A program made the position numbers and the translations under genes. A stretch of 64,000 bases of DNA. It comes from Actinomycetes bacterium (GTDB taxonomy: Bacteria; Actinomycetota; Acidimicrobiia; Acidimicrobiales; JAJYXR01). The stretch covers positions 62,001 through 126,000 of the forward strand of contig JAJYXR010000006.1 of assembly GCA_021801795.1 (NCBI GenBank), in the 5' to 3' direction. Position 1 is the stretch's first letter. Every line of letters starts with the position of its first letter. Below are positions 16,613-25,949 of the stretch, in pieces. The notes under the pieces were generated by a model that did no database searches, was not told where the DNA came from, and was given only the letters and a program-made list of their open reading frames with translations.

Positions 16613-18412
16613 TTGATCGAAAAGGTACTGATAGCGAATCGGGGGGAGATCGCAGTTCGAGTAGCCCGTACGTGTCGCGAGATGGGCATAGGCACAGTGG
16701 CTGTCTACTCCGACCTCGACCGGGAGGCACTGCACGTGCGTCTGGCAGACGAGGCATACGCGCTGGGTGGCCAGACGGCAGCGGAGAGCTACCTGAACAC
16801 TGAGGCGATACTCGCTGCGATAGAGCGGAGCGGAGCCGACGCCGTGCACCCCGGCTACGGGTTCTTCTCCGAGAACACCGACTTCGCCAGGGCGATCACA
16901 TCCCAGGGGGTGACCTTCATCGGACCCCCGCCTGGGGCAATCGAGGTAATGGGTGACAAGATCAGCTCCCGGCTCGCCGCGGAGCGCGCCGGCGTGTCTG
17001 GCGTTCCGGGACGCTCGGAGCCGGTACAGGACCCCTCGGAGGTGGTCGCGTTCGGAGAGTCTGCTGGATGGCCTGTAGCCATAAAGGCAGCCTACGGCGG
17101 CGGCGGGCGGGGGATGAAGGTGGTTCGGGGAGCTCCAGAGGCCGCAGAGGCCATGGAATCGGCTCAGCGGGAGGCCCAGGCGTACTTCGGTCGCCCGGAG
17201 ATCTACCTGGAAAAGTACCTTGACTGGCCGAGGCACATCGAGATGCAGGTGATGGCCGACTCCCACGGGAACGTACTGTGGCTGGGCGAACGCGACTGCT
17301 CCAGCCAGCGCCGCCACCAGAAGCTGATAGAGGAGAGCCCGGCGCCGGACTTCCCTGACGAGATTCGCCAGGCCATGGGTGAGGCTGCGGTGAAGGTAGC
17401 CCGGGCCTGCGGATACCAGAATGCCGGCACGGTGGAGTTCCTCTACCAGGACGGGGGCTTCTACTTCCTGGAGATGAACACGCGCCTACAGGTAGAGCAC
17501 CCCGTCACCGAGCTGGTCACAGGTCTCGACCTGGTCGAGTGGCAGATCAGGGTGGCCTCGGGTGAAAGGCTCGGATTCACCCAGGAGGATGTGAGAAGGG
17601 ATGGGCACTCCATAGAGGTGAGGCTGAATGCCGAGGACCCCGCGGGCGGAAGGTTCCTCCCATCGCCGGGGACCATCACCACCTTCAGGCCTCCGGGCGG
17701 ACCCGGGGTGAGGCTGGACGCCGGGTACGAGGCAGGCGATACCGTAAGCCAGTTCTACGACAACCTGATCGCCAAGCTGGTCGTATGGGGGCCAGACCGA
17801 GAGGCGGCACGCAGGCGTATGCTGCGGGCCCTGGGCGAGATGGAGATAACCGGCGTTGCCACCACCGTTCCTGCCGACATCGCCATCCTGTCCCACGAGG
17901 ACTTCGTCGCCGCCCGCCACTCGACACGCTGGGTAGAGGACTCTCTGGATCCCTCCACCTTCGATGCCCCCCAGGCGGGTAGCGCTCCTTGCGAAAGTCC
18001 ACGAGGCCAGGGGCAACCCGACGACATCGGTCCGGTCGAGCGAGTGATGACCGAGGTAACGGCAGAGGTGAACGGGAAGCGTTTCGGCGTGAAGCTCTGG
18101 ATGCCCCAGTCCGAGGCCCTCCAGGCACCATCCACCAGATCTCGGGTGGCCTCACGATCGAAGTCTTCTGGATCGACACCCATGGCGGCGGGCAGCGGGT
18201 CTGGCACGGTGACGGTTCCGATGCAGGGGACGATAGTAAAGGTGCTCGTGAACGTAGGCGACAGGGTCGAGACAGGGGACACCGTGTGCATACTCGAGGC
18301 AATGAAGATGGAGAATGCCCTCTGCGCAGAGAAGTCGGGGAGCGTGAAGGAGATAAAGGTGTCCCCGGGAGCGGCGGTCGGGCCAGGCGATGTCGTAGCC
18401 GTGATCGAGTAG
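16613..18412 (+). CDS. Acyl-CoA carboxylase alpha chain (biotin carboxylase plus BCCP)
   Basis: A 599-residue biotin-dependent carboxylase subunit. Start: TTG at 16613, preceded by GGAAGGG with a seven-base gap, so the protein begins MIEKVLIANRGEIAVR; a TTG at 16589 is possible. The biotin carboxylase domain spans about 1-450 (IKAAYGGGGRGMKVV ATP-grasp loop, ERDCSSQRRHQKLIEESP, EMNTRLQVEHPVTE). The C-terminal biotinyl domain has EAMKMEN with the biotinylated Lys at about residue 565. It carboxylates acetyl- or propionyl-CoA together with a carboxyltransferase beta chain, which is not present here. birA is divergent and a methylmalonyl-CoA mutase lies nearby, favouring propionyl-CoA. Confidence 0.92.
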   Translation: MIEKVLIANRGEIAVRVARTCREMGIGTVAVYSDLDREALHVRLADEAYALGGQTAAESYLNTEAILAAIERSGADAVHPGYGFFSENTDFARAITSQGVTFIGPPPGAIEVMGDKISSRLAAERAGVSGVPGRSEPVQDPSEVVAFGESAGWPVAIKAAYGGGGRGMKVVRGAPEAAEAMESAQREAQAYFGRPEIYLEKYLDWPRHIEMQVMADSHGNVLWLGERDCSSQRRHQKLIEESPAPDFPDEIRQAMGEAAVKVARACGYQNAGTVEFLYQDGGFYFLEMNTRLQVEHPVTELVTGLDLVEWQIRVASGERLGFTQEDVRRDGHSIEVRLNAEDPAGGRFLPSPGTITTFRPPGGPGVRLDAGYEAGDTVSQFYDNLIAKLVVWGPDREAARRRMLRALGEMEITGVATTVPADIAILSHEDFVAARHSTRWVEDSLDPSTFDAPQAGSAPCESPRGQGQPDDIGPVERVMTEVTAEVNGKRFGVKLWMPQSEALQAPSTRSRVASRSKSSGSTPMAAGSGSGTVTVPMQGTIVKVLVNVGDRVETGDTVCILEAMKMENALCAEKSGSVKEIKVSPGAAVGPGDVVAVIE

Positions 18413-18434
18413 GCGTAGGCAGGAGCGGTCAGGG

Positions 18435-19643
18435 GTGGCCAATGCGCACCGCGAAGCTGTGATGGACCCCCGGTCTGGAAAGCCAGCTGCACTCGCCGGC
18501 GTCGAGGCGGCAATGGAGGGCCTGACTGAGCTGAGCGAGGCGATCCATTCGAGACCGGAGCTGGCATTCGAAGAGACCCATGCGGCAGGCCTGCTCACCA
18601 GCTATCTGGGGGCCGCGGGGTTCCAGGTCGAGGAAGGGATATGCGGGCTGCCTACAGCCTTTCGAGCCAGCGTCGGGAACGGAGGCCTCCATATCGCCCT
18701 GTGTGCGGAATATGACGCACTTCCTGGGATCGGACATGCCTGTGGACACAACATCATCGCGGCATGCGCGCTGGGAGCCGCTAAAGCACTTGCTCCCCTA
18801 GTAGAGCAGCTCGACGCGACCCTGAGCGTGTTCGGGACTCCGGCCGAAGAGGGTGGGGGTGGGAAGATCCTCATGCTCGAGCGCGGCGGCTTCGATGGTG
18901 TGGCCGCTGCCATGATGGTCCACCCATGGCCAGAAGACCGCCTGGCAGCAGAGTGTCTCGCCGTGGACCACCTCGAAGTCCGCTTCACCGGGCGTAGCGC
19001 CCACGCATCTGCAGCGCCATGGGAAGGCCTGAACGCTGCTGATGCCATGGTCGTCTCCCAGGTGGCCATAGGCCTTGCCCGCCAGCACATGCACCCAGGA
19101 GATCAGGTGCACGGGATCGTCAGCCGGGGTGGCGACGCCCCTAACGTGATACCGGCCTCCACTACCGGTGAGTTCATGGTCCGCTCCCACGACCTCGCAT
19201 CACTGGCGGTGCTGCGGGGCAAGATCACCAGGTGTTTCGAGGCCGGAGCCCTGGCGACCGGCACGTCGGTGGACATCCATGACCTATGCCCCACGTACTC
19301 CCAGATGCGGGTGGATCCGATGCTGATCGCAGCCTGGCGCAGGAACGCAGAGAGCCTGGGTCGCCGGTACGAAGCTGATGACGCTCGGCTGCCTCTTCCC
19401 ACCCTCTCCACCGACATGGCAAATGTGTCGCTCCGGATACCTGCGATCCATCCTCTGGTGGGGTTGTCCACCTCGGGAGCTGTGAACCATCAGCCGGAGT
19501 TCGCTGCCTGCTGCATAGGTGGATCTGCCAACAGGGCTATCCACGACGGTGCGGCCTCCATGGCTCTGACGGCCATCGACGCCTGCACCGACGCTGGCCT
19601 CAGGACCTATCTCGAGAACTCACTAGAGGTCCGGCGGCTCTGA
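18435..19643 (+). CDS. M20-family amidohydrolase (AbgB/PM20D2-like)
   Basis: A 402-residue metal-dependent amidohydrolase starting at GTG 18435, 23 bases after the carboxylase stop. Motifs: HSRPELAFEE, ALCAEYDALPGIGHACGHN (metal-binding Asp and the HACGHN signature), GTPAEEGGGGK (catalytic Glu), MMVHPWPEDR, the dimerisation-domain motif GRSAHASAAPWEG and NVIPASTTGEFMVRS. The pattern matches the aminobenzoyl-glutamate or dipeptide hydrolase branch of M20. It probably hydrolyses an N-acyl amino acid or a beta-alanyl/lysyl-type dipeptide in the cytoplasm. It is probably co-transcribed with the carboxylase. The substrate is not deducible. Confidence 0.88.
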   Translation: MANAHREAVMDPRSGKPAALAGVEAAMEGLTELSEAIHSRPELAFEETHAAGLLTSYLGAAGFQVEEGICGLPTAFRASVGNGGLHIALCAEYDALPGIGHACGHNIIAACALGAAKALAPLVEQLDATLSVFGTPAEEGGGGKILMLERGGFDGVAAAMMVHPWPEDRLAAECLAVDHLEVRFTGRSAHASAAPWEGLNAADAMVVSQVAIGLARQHMHPGDQVHGIVSRGGDAPNVIPASTTGEFMVRSHDLASLAVLRGKITRCFEAGALATGTSVDIHDLCPTYSQMRVDPMLIAAWRRNAESLGRRYEADDARLPLPTLSTDMANVSLRIPAIHPLVGLSTSGAVNHQPEFAACCIGGSANRAIHDGAASMALTAIDACTDAGLRTYLENSLEVRRL

Positions 19644-19646
19644 GGA

Positions 19647-21245
19647 TCAGCGACTGGGTTGGTATACGCCAAAGGCATCCCTGAGCACGTCTGAGACTTC
19701 TCCCAGGGTCGCCATACGCTTCAGGGCCTCCCGCATGGGAACCAGGAGGTTCTGGCTGCCGCGGGCTGCGGCCGCTACGTCACGGAGGGCAGCATCGACG
19801 CTCGACTGGTCGCGCTCGGCACGAACCCTTCTGATCCGCTCCACCTGGGATCGCTGCAGCTCGGGGTCTATGGGAAAGACCTCCGTGGAGTCCGACTCCT
19901 CCTCCGCGAATCGGTTCACGCCGACGACGACCTTCTCTCCCTGGTCGACGGCTTTGGCATATGCATAGGCTGCCTGCTCGATCTCGCCCTGCATGAAACC
20001 GGCCTCGATCGCCGCCACCGCTCCACCCATGGAGTCGATCCGATCGATGTAAACCCGTGCCTCCCTCTCGACCTGGTCGGTGAGGGACTCGACGAACCAG
20101 GACCCTCCGAGGGGATCGGCAGTGTCCACCACGCCTGACTCGAAGCCGACTATCTGCTGGGTACGCAGGGCAGTTTTCGCAGCCTTCGCCGTTGGCAAGC
20201 CAAGTGCCTCGTCGAAGCCGTTCGTATGGAGGCTCTGGGTGCCTCCGAGCACGGCAGCCAGGGCCTGCAGGGTGACCCGGACGATGTTGTTCTCTGGCTG
20301 CTGGGCCGTGAGGGTGGAGCCTCCGGTCTGGGTATGGAACCTGAGCAGCTTCGATCGTTCGTCCTTGGCGTCGAATCTCTCCTCCATGATGTGCGCCCAG
20401 ATACGGCGTGCAGCTCTGAACTTCGCCACCTCTTCGAAGAGGTTGTTATGGGCGTTCCAGAAGAAGGAGAGCCGGGGAGCGAACGTATCGACGTCCAGTC
20501 CGGCATCGAGAGCGGCCTGGACGTAGGCAATCGCGTTGGCGATGGTGAAGGCGATCTCCTGGACTGCGGTGGATCCAGCCTCACGAATGTGATAGCCGGA
20601 GATGGAGATGGTGTTCCAGCTGGGCAGGCGCTCGGCACAGTAGGCGAAGGTATCCGTGACCAGGCGCATGGAGGGGCGTGGGGGATACACGTAGGTACCA
20701 CGTGCGACGTATTCTTTCAGGATGTCGTTCTGGATGGTTCCCCCGAGGGCCTTGGGATCCACTCCCTGCTCTTCGGCGACCAGTTCGTAGAGTAGGAGCA
20801 GGATGGCGGCGGTGGCATTTATGGTCATCGAGGTGGTGACCCTGTCGAGCGGAATGCCGGCCAGCAGCAGCCTCATGTCTGCCAGCGAATCGATGGCGAC
20901 GCCGACCTTTCCCACCTCGCCCTCCGAGCGCGGGTGGTCCGAGTCGTAGCCCATCTGGGTCGGCAGGTCGAAAGCGCATGACAACCCGGTCTGGCCGGCA
21001 TCGAGGAGGTACTTGAACCGTTCGTTCGTGGCCTCGGCAGTTCCGAAGCCGGCATACTGGCGCATGGTCCAGAGCCGACCCCGGTACATCGAGGGGTAGA
21101 TGCCCCTGGTGTACGGAAAGGATCCCGGGGATCCGAGCTTCTCCGCTGGGTCCCAGCCCTCTAGATCATCTGGCGCGTAGACGGGACGCACCTCTATTCC
21201 CGAGTCCGTGAGGCGGGGCGCGTCTGTAGTCTTCGGATCGGTCAC
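19647..21245 (-). CDS. Methylmalonyl-CoA mutase family, catalytic (large) subunit without B12 domain
   Basis: A 532-residue catalytic chain of a B12-dependent acyl-CoA mutase. [21 protein letters not shown] holds the active-site Tyr, [20 protein letters not shown] the substrate channel, [20 protein letters not shown] then SMRL the Arg, and [12 protein letters not shown] and [11 protein letters not shown] follow. The Tyr and Arg match those of methylmalonyl-CoA mutase; isobutyryl-CoA mutase has Phe and Gln there. The C-terminal cobalamin-binding domain is absent, so a separate B12-binding subunit must be encoded elsewhere. The start is GTG at 21245. It converges with the amidohydrolase, three bases apart. 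Succinyl-CoA formation from propionate is the inferred pathway. Confidence 0.9.
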   Translation of the reverse strand: MTDPKTTDAPRLTDSGIEVRPVYAPDDLEGWDPAEKLGSPGSFPYTRGIYPSMYRGRLWTMRQYAGFGTAEATNERFKYLLDAGQTGLSCAFDLPTQMGYDSDHPRSEGEVGKVGVAIDSLADMRLLLAGIPLDRVTTSMTINATAAILLLLYELVAEEQGVDPKALGGTIQNDILKEYVARGTYVYPPRPSMRLVTDTFAYCAERLPSWNTISISGYHIREAGSTAVQEIAFTIANAIAYVQAALDAGLDVDTFAPRLSFFWNAHNNLFEEVAKFRAARRIWAHIMEERFDAKDERSKLLRFHTQTGGSTLTAQQPENNIVRVTLQALAAVLGGTQSLHTNGFDEALGLPTAKAAKTALRTQQIVGFESGVVDTADPLGGSWFVESLTDQVEREARVYIDRIDSMGGAVAAIEAGFMQGEIEQAAYAYAKAVDQGEKVVVGVNRFAEEESDSTEVFPIDPELQRSQVERIRRVRAERDQSSVDAALRDVAAAARGSQNLLVPMREALKRMATLGEVSDVLRDAFGVYQPSR

Positions 21246-21311
21246 GCCTCCAGGTTAGAGAACATCACCACCTCTATGCCCGTCTGGGTGGCCACCTCAT
21301 CCTCGGAGGGG

Positions 21312-22667
21312 TCAGCCCGTGTCCTGCCAGGTGGCTCCCAAGTCTCCTGACCCGGAGTGGTCTTGCGAGACCCGTGACATGGGCGAGCGTGCCGCCCTCT
21401 CCGTCGAGGCGGACGGCCGGGGAGTAGGAAAGGTGCTGAAGGACTTTCCCGAAGGGCTGGTGAACCTCAGCTCCCCGGCAGGGTCGCCGGACAGGCGCCA
21501 GTGCTCTTCGTGGAGGAAGCGGTGATGTCGATTGCACAAGAGGACCAGGTTTCCTGGGGCAGTGGCACCACCATCGGCCCAGTGCACGATGTGGTGGGCA
21601 TGGAGGAGTCGCGTGTGGTCGCAACCCGGGAACCTGCAGGATCCGTCCCTGTGGTAGAGCTGCCTACGCAGCCATGCCGGTGCGCTGCGCCGCTGTCGCC
21701 CCACACCTAGAGGCTGTCCACTCCGATCGGTGGCGACGAGCTGCCACTCTGTGTCGCATGCGAGCCGCCGGGCAGTCTCGGCACATAGAGTCGATCCGCT
21801 CTGCGCCTCGGCGAGTCCCTGACCGTGACCGTGGCCCTGGCCCAGTTCCTCGCCGGGAAGCTGGCAGCCAGGACTGGCACCAGAAGAGCGGTCGGAGCCT
21901 GCCAACACCCCCGCGTCCACGTGCACCACCACCGTCGCCCTACCTGGGTCGACAGCGCCGCTACCCGCCGCGACGAGGTCGACCAATGCGTCGGCCAGGC
22001 GCTGGGCATAGGGTTCGAACTTGCCCGACTCGGGATCAGGGCTCGCCTGTTCCGCACGATCACAGATCGCCTGCTCGAGCGTGGAGCCGGCATCTGGCGT
22101 GAAGAGCCCCGATACCTTCAGACAGCCATCGCGCCTCCGTCTCAGCGACAGGTGTCGATGGTCGTGCTGCTCGTTCGTCTCTTCGATGCTCGGCAGGCGC
22201 GTCCTTCGGGCATAGGCCCGGCACTGAGAAACGCTCCAGGCACCTGCGGCGATGGCGACCTCACCGGCATCGCCTGCGGGCGTACAAGGGGCCAGGGCCT
22301 CTACCTGGTCGAGCGATAACTTGCCCCGGTATAGCGCCTCGAAGAGCGGGCGGGCGTACCCCGCGTAGGCAGCCGTGCGTGACCAGCTGTAGGCAGTCGT
22401 GCGGGCGACGTGCAGTTCGGCTACGAGCCAGTCGGGCATCGAGCGCGCGCCGTCAGCCGTGTAGGCCTCGCGGGCCTGGAATCGAGCCACGAGATCCAGG
22501 AGACGAGCCTGTGCATGACCAACGAGTGCATGGGCACGCCTGATTGCCCTGGCCAGCTCCTCGGAGCCAGACGGCTCGGCTGGGAGCGAGCCACTGGCCG
22601 GGCCCGTGCTGATTCCCATGGGAAGGTCCTCCGCCACGAGATCCAACATAGGGCGTGGCTGTATCAC
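21312..22667 (-). CDS. DUF222/13E12-type HNH endonuclease
   Basis: Up to 451 residues. The helical N-terminal DUF222 region (about 30-260, with ELARAIRRAHALVGHAQARL and LYRGKLSLDQVEALAP) is followed by a C-terminal HNH nuclease: CRFPGCDHTRLLHAHHIVHWADGG, then APGNLVLLCNRHHRFLHE. The zinc Cys pair, the HHI catalytic histidine and the N/H pair are all present. Starts are ambiguous: GTG 22667, ATG 22649 or ATG 22619, the last preceded by GGAGG with an eight-base gap. These multi-copy actinobacterial genes are often scattered and sometimes linked to mobile DNA, but no insertion-sequence ends or att sites are visible. The biological role of the family is unknown. Confidence 0.88.
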   Translation of the reverse strand: MIQPRPMLDLVAEDLPMGISTGPASGSLPAEPSGSEELARAIRRAHALVGHAQARLLDLVARFQAREAYTADGARSMPDWLVAELHVARTTAYSWSRTAAYAGYARPLFEALYRGKLSLDQVEALAPCTPAGDAGEVAIAAGAWSVSQCRAYARRTRLPSIEETNEQHDHRHLSLRRRRDGCLKVSGLFTPDAGSTLEQAICDRAEQASPDPESGKFEPYAQRLADALVDLVAAGSGAVDPGRATVVVHVDAGVLAGSDRSSGASPGCQLPGEELGQGHGHGQGLAEAQSGSTLCAETARRLACDTEWQLVATDRSGQPLGVGRQRRSAPAWLRRQLYHRDGSCRFPGCDHTRLLHAHHIVHWADGGATAPGNLVLLCNRHHRFLHEEHWRLSGDPAGELRFTSPSGKSFSTFPTPRPSASTERAARSPMSRVSQDHSGSGDLGATWQDTG

Positions 22668-22703
22668 TGGCAGCGCCGCGTGGCTGCCGGTGGGGAACCG
22701 AGC

Positions 22704-23978
22704 ATGGGGACGGAGCGTCTAACTGGCATGCGGACCGGACCAAGTAGACCAGTAACCAGATCAGCGGCCTTCGCTCTCACCGCTGCCATGACAGCCCTAT
22801 GCCTGGTGGCGGCCTCCTGCTCTTCGACCAGACCCGTGGCCAGTCGCACTCCTCCAGGAACTAACGGCATTGCCGAGGCACCCAGGACGAGCACGTCCGA
22901 GCCAGATAGCGCACCACCAGATGGCAGCCTGCACACGATGCAGCGCTCCGAGTTCGTGGCCCTGTGGAACGAGCTGGCACAGCCAGGGGGGCCTGTCGTA
23001 GAGGACATGTCCATGTCGACAGGAAAACCGCTCCAGACCGTCTACACCCCACCTAGCGGATGGGCTGTCGGGGTTCCCTTCACCGGCACCCACGGCGACC
23101 TCTGGATCACCCTCACCCGCGGGCCATTGCTGCGCTCTGCGGGGACTGCGGGAGGCGACCCGGAGCCGGGCACCTGCTCCGGCGAGGTGATCCGCCTGAA
23201 CCCGGCCAATGGCAGGGCGAGCGTGGTGATGACCTCCCCTGACAACGTGGCGATCGCTGATGCGGTGCCGAGCCCAGGTGGCCACCGCATCGCCTACCTG
23301 GCTGGAGGATGCGCTAACTCCTACTTTGACATGCACCTGGTGGTGAGGAGCCTTGTAACGGGCAGCCAGCAGGCCCACCTGGCGAGCCTCACCCCATGCC
23401 ACGGCCTGTCTCCCCCCTCCTGGAGCGCCCACGGTCGGAGAATCCTGCTGACGGTCTCTCCCTCTACCCTGCCAGCTGGATCACCAGCGGTCGCGAGTGA
23501 GACCTGTCAGGCACCCGCAGCAGGCGAGCTGGATGTGCTGACCAGCAGTGGGCCTGGCACACAGACCAGGCCGCCGAGCACGTTGACGAGCAGGGGGCCT
23601 GGCACTATGACCGAGGCGCCAGGTGGCTGCTCGTACGCCGGTGCAGTCTTCGACGCAGGAGGCATCGCAGCGGTGAGGGTATGCGGCTTACAGGCCGACG
23701 ACTACATGGGTGCTGGATACCTGGTTCAGCTCAGCCGGTCCACGTCTGAGCTCTCAGTAGATGCTCTGGAGCCCTTCGACGGCGCGTCCCTGATGACCAA
23801 CGAGTCTGGCCAGGTCCTGGTGGACGAGTACGAACCCCCCACATACTCCGGAACGCTCGGCCATCAGGTTCAGACCGGCCCCTTCGACTGGGTGTGGACC
23901 TTCGACGGCAAGACGCTGCACCTGGTGGCGCGCTACGTGGCCCATGCCACTGCCATCACCGGAGCCACCTGGTGGTGA
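22704..23978 (+). CDS. Secreted lipoprotein with TolB/WD40-like repeats
   Basis: A 424-residue lipoprotein. The ATG at 22704 is chosen because GGGGA lies eight bases upstream and it gives a classical lipoprotein signal: basic start, hydrophobic AAFALTAAMTALCLVA, and lipobox AASC. The mature part has repeating beta-blade-like segments such as GEVIRLNPANGRASVVM, AVPSPGGHRIAYLAGG and PPSWSAHGRRILLTV, resembling PD40/TolB propellers. An insert near residues 275-310 repeats a Gly-Pro-Gly-Thr motif. It is divergent from the HNH gene and ends one base before the convergent moeB-like gene. Function unknown; anchored outside the membrane. Confidence 0.78.
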   Translation: MGTERLTGMRTGPSRPVTRSAAFALTAAMTALCLVAASCSSTRPVASRTPPGTNGIAEAPRTSTSEPDSAPPDGSLHTMQRSEFVALWNELAQPGGPVVEDMSMSTGKPLQTVYTPPSGWAVGVPFTGTHGDLWITLTRGPLLRSAGTAGGDPEPGTCSGEVIRLNPANGRASVVMTSPDNVAIADAVPSPGGHRIAYLAGGCANSYFDMHLVVRSLVTGSQQAHLASLTPCHGLSPPSWSAHGRRILLTVSPSTLPAGSPAVASETCQAPAAGELDVLTSSGPGTQTRPPSTLTSRGPGTMTEAPGGCSYAGAVFDAGGIAAVRVCGLQADDYMGAGYLVQLSRSTSELSVDALEPFDGASLMTNESGQVLVDEYEPPTYSGTLGHQVQTGPFDWVWTFDGKTLHLVARYVAHATAITGATWW

Positions 23979-25148
23979 CTAGGAGGCAGGCGCCAGAGCG
24001 TGGGGCAGGCAGAGCTGGTCGTACTCCGCGATGACGATTTCACCCGCGTCGTCGCCGCAGGCGGGGCAGGCGGGGTCGCGGCGGACCTTGAAGGTGCGGA
24101 AGGTCTCCTCTAGGGCGTCGTATGCTAGAAGGCGCCCGGCAAGGCTGTCCCCGATGCCGAGGAGCATCTTCACGGTCTCCACGGCCTGGAGGGATCCGAC
24201 CACGCCGCAGAGCACTCCGAGCACGCCGGCCTCGGAGCACGACGGCGCTAGCTCGGCGGGAGGGGGCTCGGGGATCATGCATCGGTAGCAGGGACCGTTA
24301 TAGGGATCGAAGACCGTCACCTGGCCCTCGAAGCGGAAGATCGACCCGTGCACCACCGGGATCCGCTTCACCAGTGAGGCGTCGTTCACCAGGTAGCGGG
24401 TGGGGAAGTTGTCGGTGCCGTCCACGATGACGTCGTATCCGTCGATGATGTCGAGGACGTTGTCCGCGCCGAGGCGGACGTCATAGGTGACGAGGTCGAT
24501 GTCGGGGTTCATCGCGGTGAGGGTTTTCTTCGCGGAGTCGACCTTGCGCTCGCCTACACGGTCGAGGTTGTGCAGCACCTGGCGCTGGAGGTTCGAGGCG
24601 TCCACCACGTCCATGTCCACGATCCCGATGGTGCCGACTCCTGCCGCCGCCAGGTAAAGTGCGGCTGGAGACCCGAGGCCGCCTGCCCCCAGGAGGAGCA
24701 CCTTCGACCCCAGCAGCTTCAGCTGCCCGCCCTCTCCCACCTCGGGCAGGAGGAGGTGCCTCTGGTAGCGGTTTCGCTGATCTGGGCTGAGGGTCTGGGG
24801 GGTAGACCACTGGCGGCCCTCGTCCTTCCAGCGGTTGAAACCACCGGCGATGGAAACCACGTTCGTGTAGCCGAGATCCTGCATGGTCTTAGCTGCCAGC
24901 ACCGACCGTGCGCCTACCGCGCAGTAGACGGCTACGGCCGAGGCCTTGTCCGGGATGCGTCCCTCCACCTGGAACTCCAGAAATCCGCGAGGCAGGTGGA
25001 CGGCACCTGGAAGAGCGCCCTGCTCGTACTCATCTGGCTCGCGGACATCCAGCAGCACGAGATCGCCCAGCCGCTGCTCGGCATCTGCCGGCTCGATCTC
25101 GCGTACTGCCGATCTTGCCTGATTCAGAAGTTCCCTGGTGCTTGCCAC
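23979..25148 (-). CDS. moeB: Rhodanese-ThiF/MoeB fusion (sulfur-carrier protein adenylyltransferase)
   Basis: A 389-residue two-domain enzyme. Residues about 15-115 are a rhodanese domain (LLDVREPDEYEQGALPGAVHLP, YCAVGARS with the active-site Cys, IAGGFNRWK). Residues about 120-385 are an E1-like ThiF/MoeB domain (GAGGLGSPAALYLAAAGVG nucleotide loop, SNLQRQVLH, DGTDNFPTRYLVND, and two CxxC zinc pairs CYRC and CPAC). It adenylates and may thiolate the C-terminal glycine of ubiquitin-like sulfur carriers (MoaD, ThiS, CysO). The start is GTG 25148 with GGAGG nine bases upstream. In the MoeZ/Uba4 type the rhodanese is C-terminal; here it is N-terminal. The next gene converges one base away. Confidence 0.92.
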   Translation of the reverse strand: MASTRELLNQARSAVREIEPADAEQRLGDLVLLDVREPDEYEQGALPGAVHLPRGFLEFQVEGRIPDKASAVAVYCAVGARSVLAAKTMQDLGYTNVVSIAGGFNRWKDEGRQWSTPQTLSPDQRNRYQRHLLLPEVGEGGQLKLLGSKVLLLGAGGLGSPAALYLAAAGVGTIGIVDMDVVDASNLQRQVLHNLDRVGERKVDSAKKTLTAMNPDIDLVTYDVRLGADNVLDIIDGYDVIVDGTDNFPTRYLVNDASLVKRIPVVHGSIFRFEGQVTVFDPYNGPCYRCMIPEPPPAELAPSCSEAGVLGVLCGVVGSLQAVETVKMLLGIGDSLAGRLLAYDALEETFRTFKVRRDPACPACGDDAGEIVIAEYDQLCLPHALAPAS

Positions 25149-25176
25149 GAACCCGTACCTCCGTCAGTGTGGTGAA

Positions 25177-25239
25177 CCGGCTGGTAGACCGAGCGGGTCT
25201 CCCCGTAATGGGGTGGCCCAGGCCGGTCCAACCACCGGC
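25177..25239. ncRNA. Candidate structured RNA: junction with two hairpins and an alternative stem
   Basis: An outer stem (25177-25184 with 25218-25226, one bulge) encloses two adjacent perfect hairpins: 25186-25190 with 25196-25200 (AGACC/GGTCT) and 25201-25204 with 25210-25213 (CCCC/GGGG). The 3' arm of the outer stem can instead form a 6-bp hairpin (GCCGGT 25222-25227 with ACCGGC 25234-25239). The two folds exclude each other, as in an attenuator or riboswitch. It lies between the divergent moeB-like gene (minus) and the nitroreductase (plus), so the strand is undecided. I do not recognise a known riboswitch class. Confidence 0.35.
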
Positions 25240-25316
25240 AGTCATTAGCTGATGGAAATCTTACCAGGAGAGTCGAGATTCCGTGCAGCCACGCGGATGA
25301 AGGTACCGTCGAGCTG

Positions 25317-25949
25317 ATGGAGCTGAACGAGGTGTTGCACAAGAGGCACATGGTCAGGAGCTTCTCCGGCAGGGTTCCAGATGAGTGGACCGTTCGACGA
25401 GTTCTGACAGCGAGCAGGCATGCGCCGAGCGCAGGCAACACCAGGGGATGGCGCGCGGTGTGCATGGTGGGACCCGAGCAGACGGCGCGGTTCTGGGCTG
25501 CGACCACCACGGCCGGCTGGCGCGAGAGCTCCAGGCGCTGGCCTGGGCTCTCCCGGGCACCGGTGGTGGTGGCTCTGTTCTGCAGCCCGGCTGCCTACCT
25601 GGAGAGATACAGCGAAGCCGACAAGGCTGGCTCGGGCCTGGGACTAGAAGGAGGATTGGAGGCCTGGCCGGTCCCCTATTGGTTCCTGGACGCGGGCTTC
25701 GCCGCCTTGACCATGCTCCTGGCGGCCGCGGATGCGGGCCTGGGCGCCTGCTTCCTCGGCAACTTCCGTGGCGAGGATGAGCTGAAGCGGACCCTGGAGG
25801 TTCCCCAGGACGGATGGCGCTACGTCGGTGCAGTGCTCTTCGGCGAAGCCGGCGGCTCAGACCCACCCTCTACATCGCTGCGTCGCACCACGGACGTGAT
25901 GACTCACAATATCTACTGGAATAGATGGAAAACTAATAGCTGTAGTTGA
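25317..25949 (+). CDS. Nitroreductase-family FMN oxidoreductase
   Basis: A 210-residue nitroreductase-fold protein. The N-terminal LHKRHMVRSFSGRVP contains the Arg pair that binds FMN phosphate, followed by SRHAPSAGNTRGWRAV. Then come FLDAGFAALTMLLAAADAGLGACFLGNF, the helix and Gly-rich loop of the family, and VGAVLFGEAGG. It reduces an unknown electron acceptor with flavin and NAD(P)H. Because cofE here lacks the FbiB-type nitroreductase domain, reduction of an F420 precursor is a possible job, but nothing in the sequence proves it. The C-terminal 12 codons become AT-rich and overlap the promoter of the next gene: the stop TGA lies within its TTGACA box. Confidence 0.85.
   Translation: MELNEVLHKRHMVRSFSGRVPDEWTVRRVLTASRHAPSAGNTRGWRAVCMVGPEQTARFWAATTTAGWRESSRRWPGLSRAPVVVALFCSPAAYLERYSEADKAGSGLGLEGGLEAWPVPYWFLDAGFAALTMLLAAADAGLGACFLGNFRGEDELKRTLEVPQDGWRYVGAVLFGEAGGSDPPSTSLRRTTDVMTHNIYWNRWKTNSCS

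Noticed and set aside
21312-22667. Insertion sequence or homing element for the HNH gene
   Set aside because: No terminal inverted repeats, target duplications, transposase or intron ends are visible; it is an ordinary DUF222-HNH gene.
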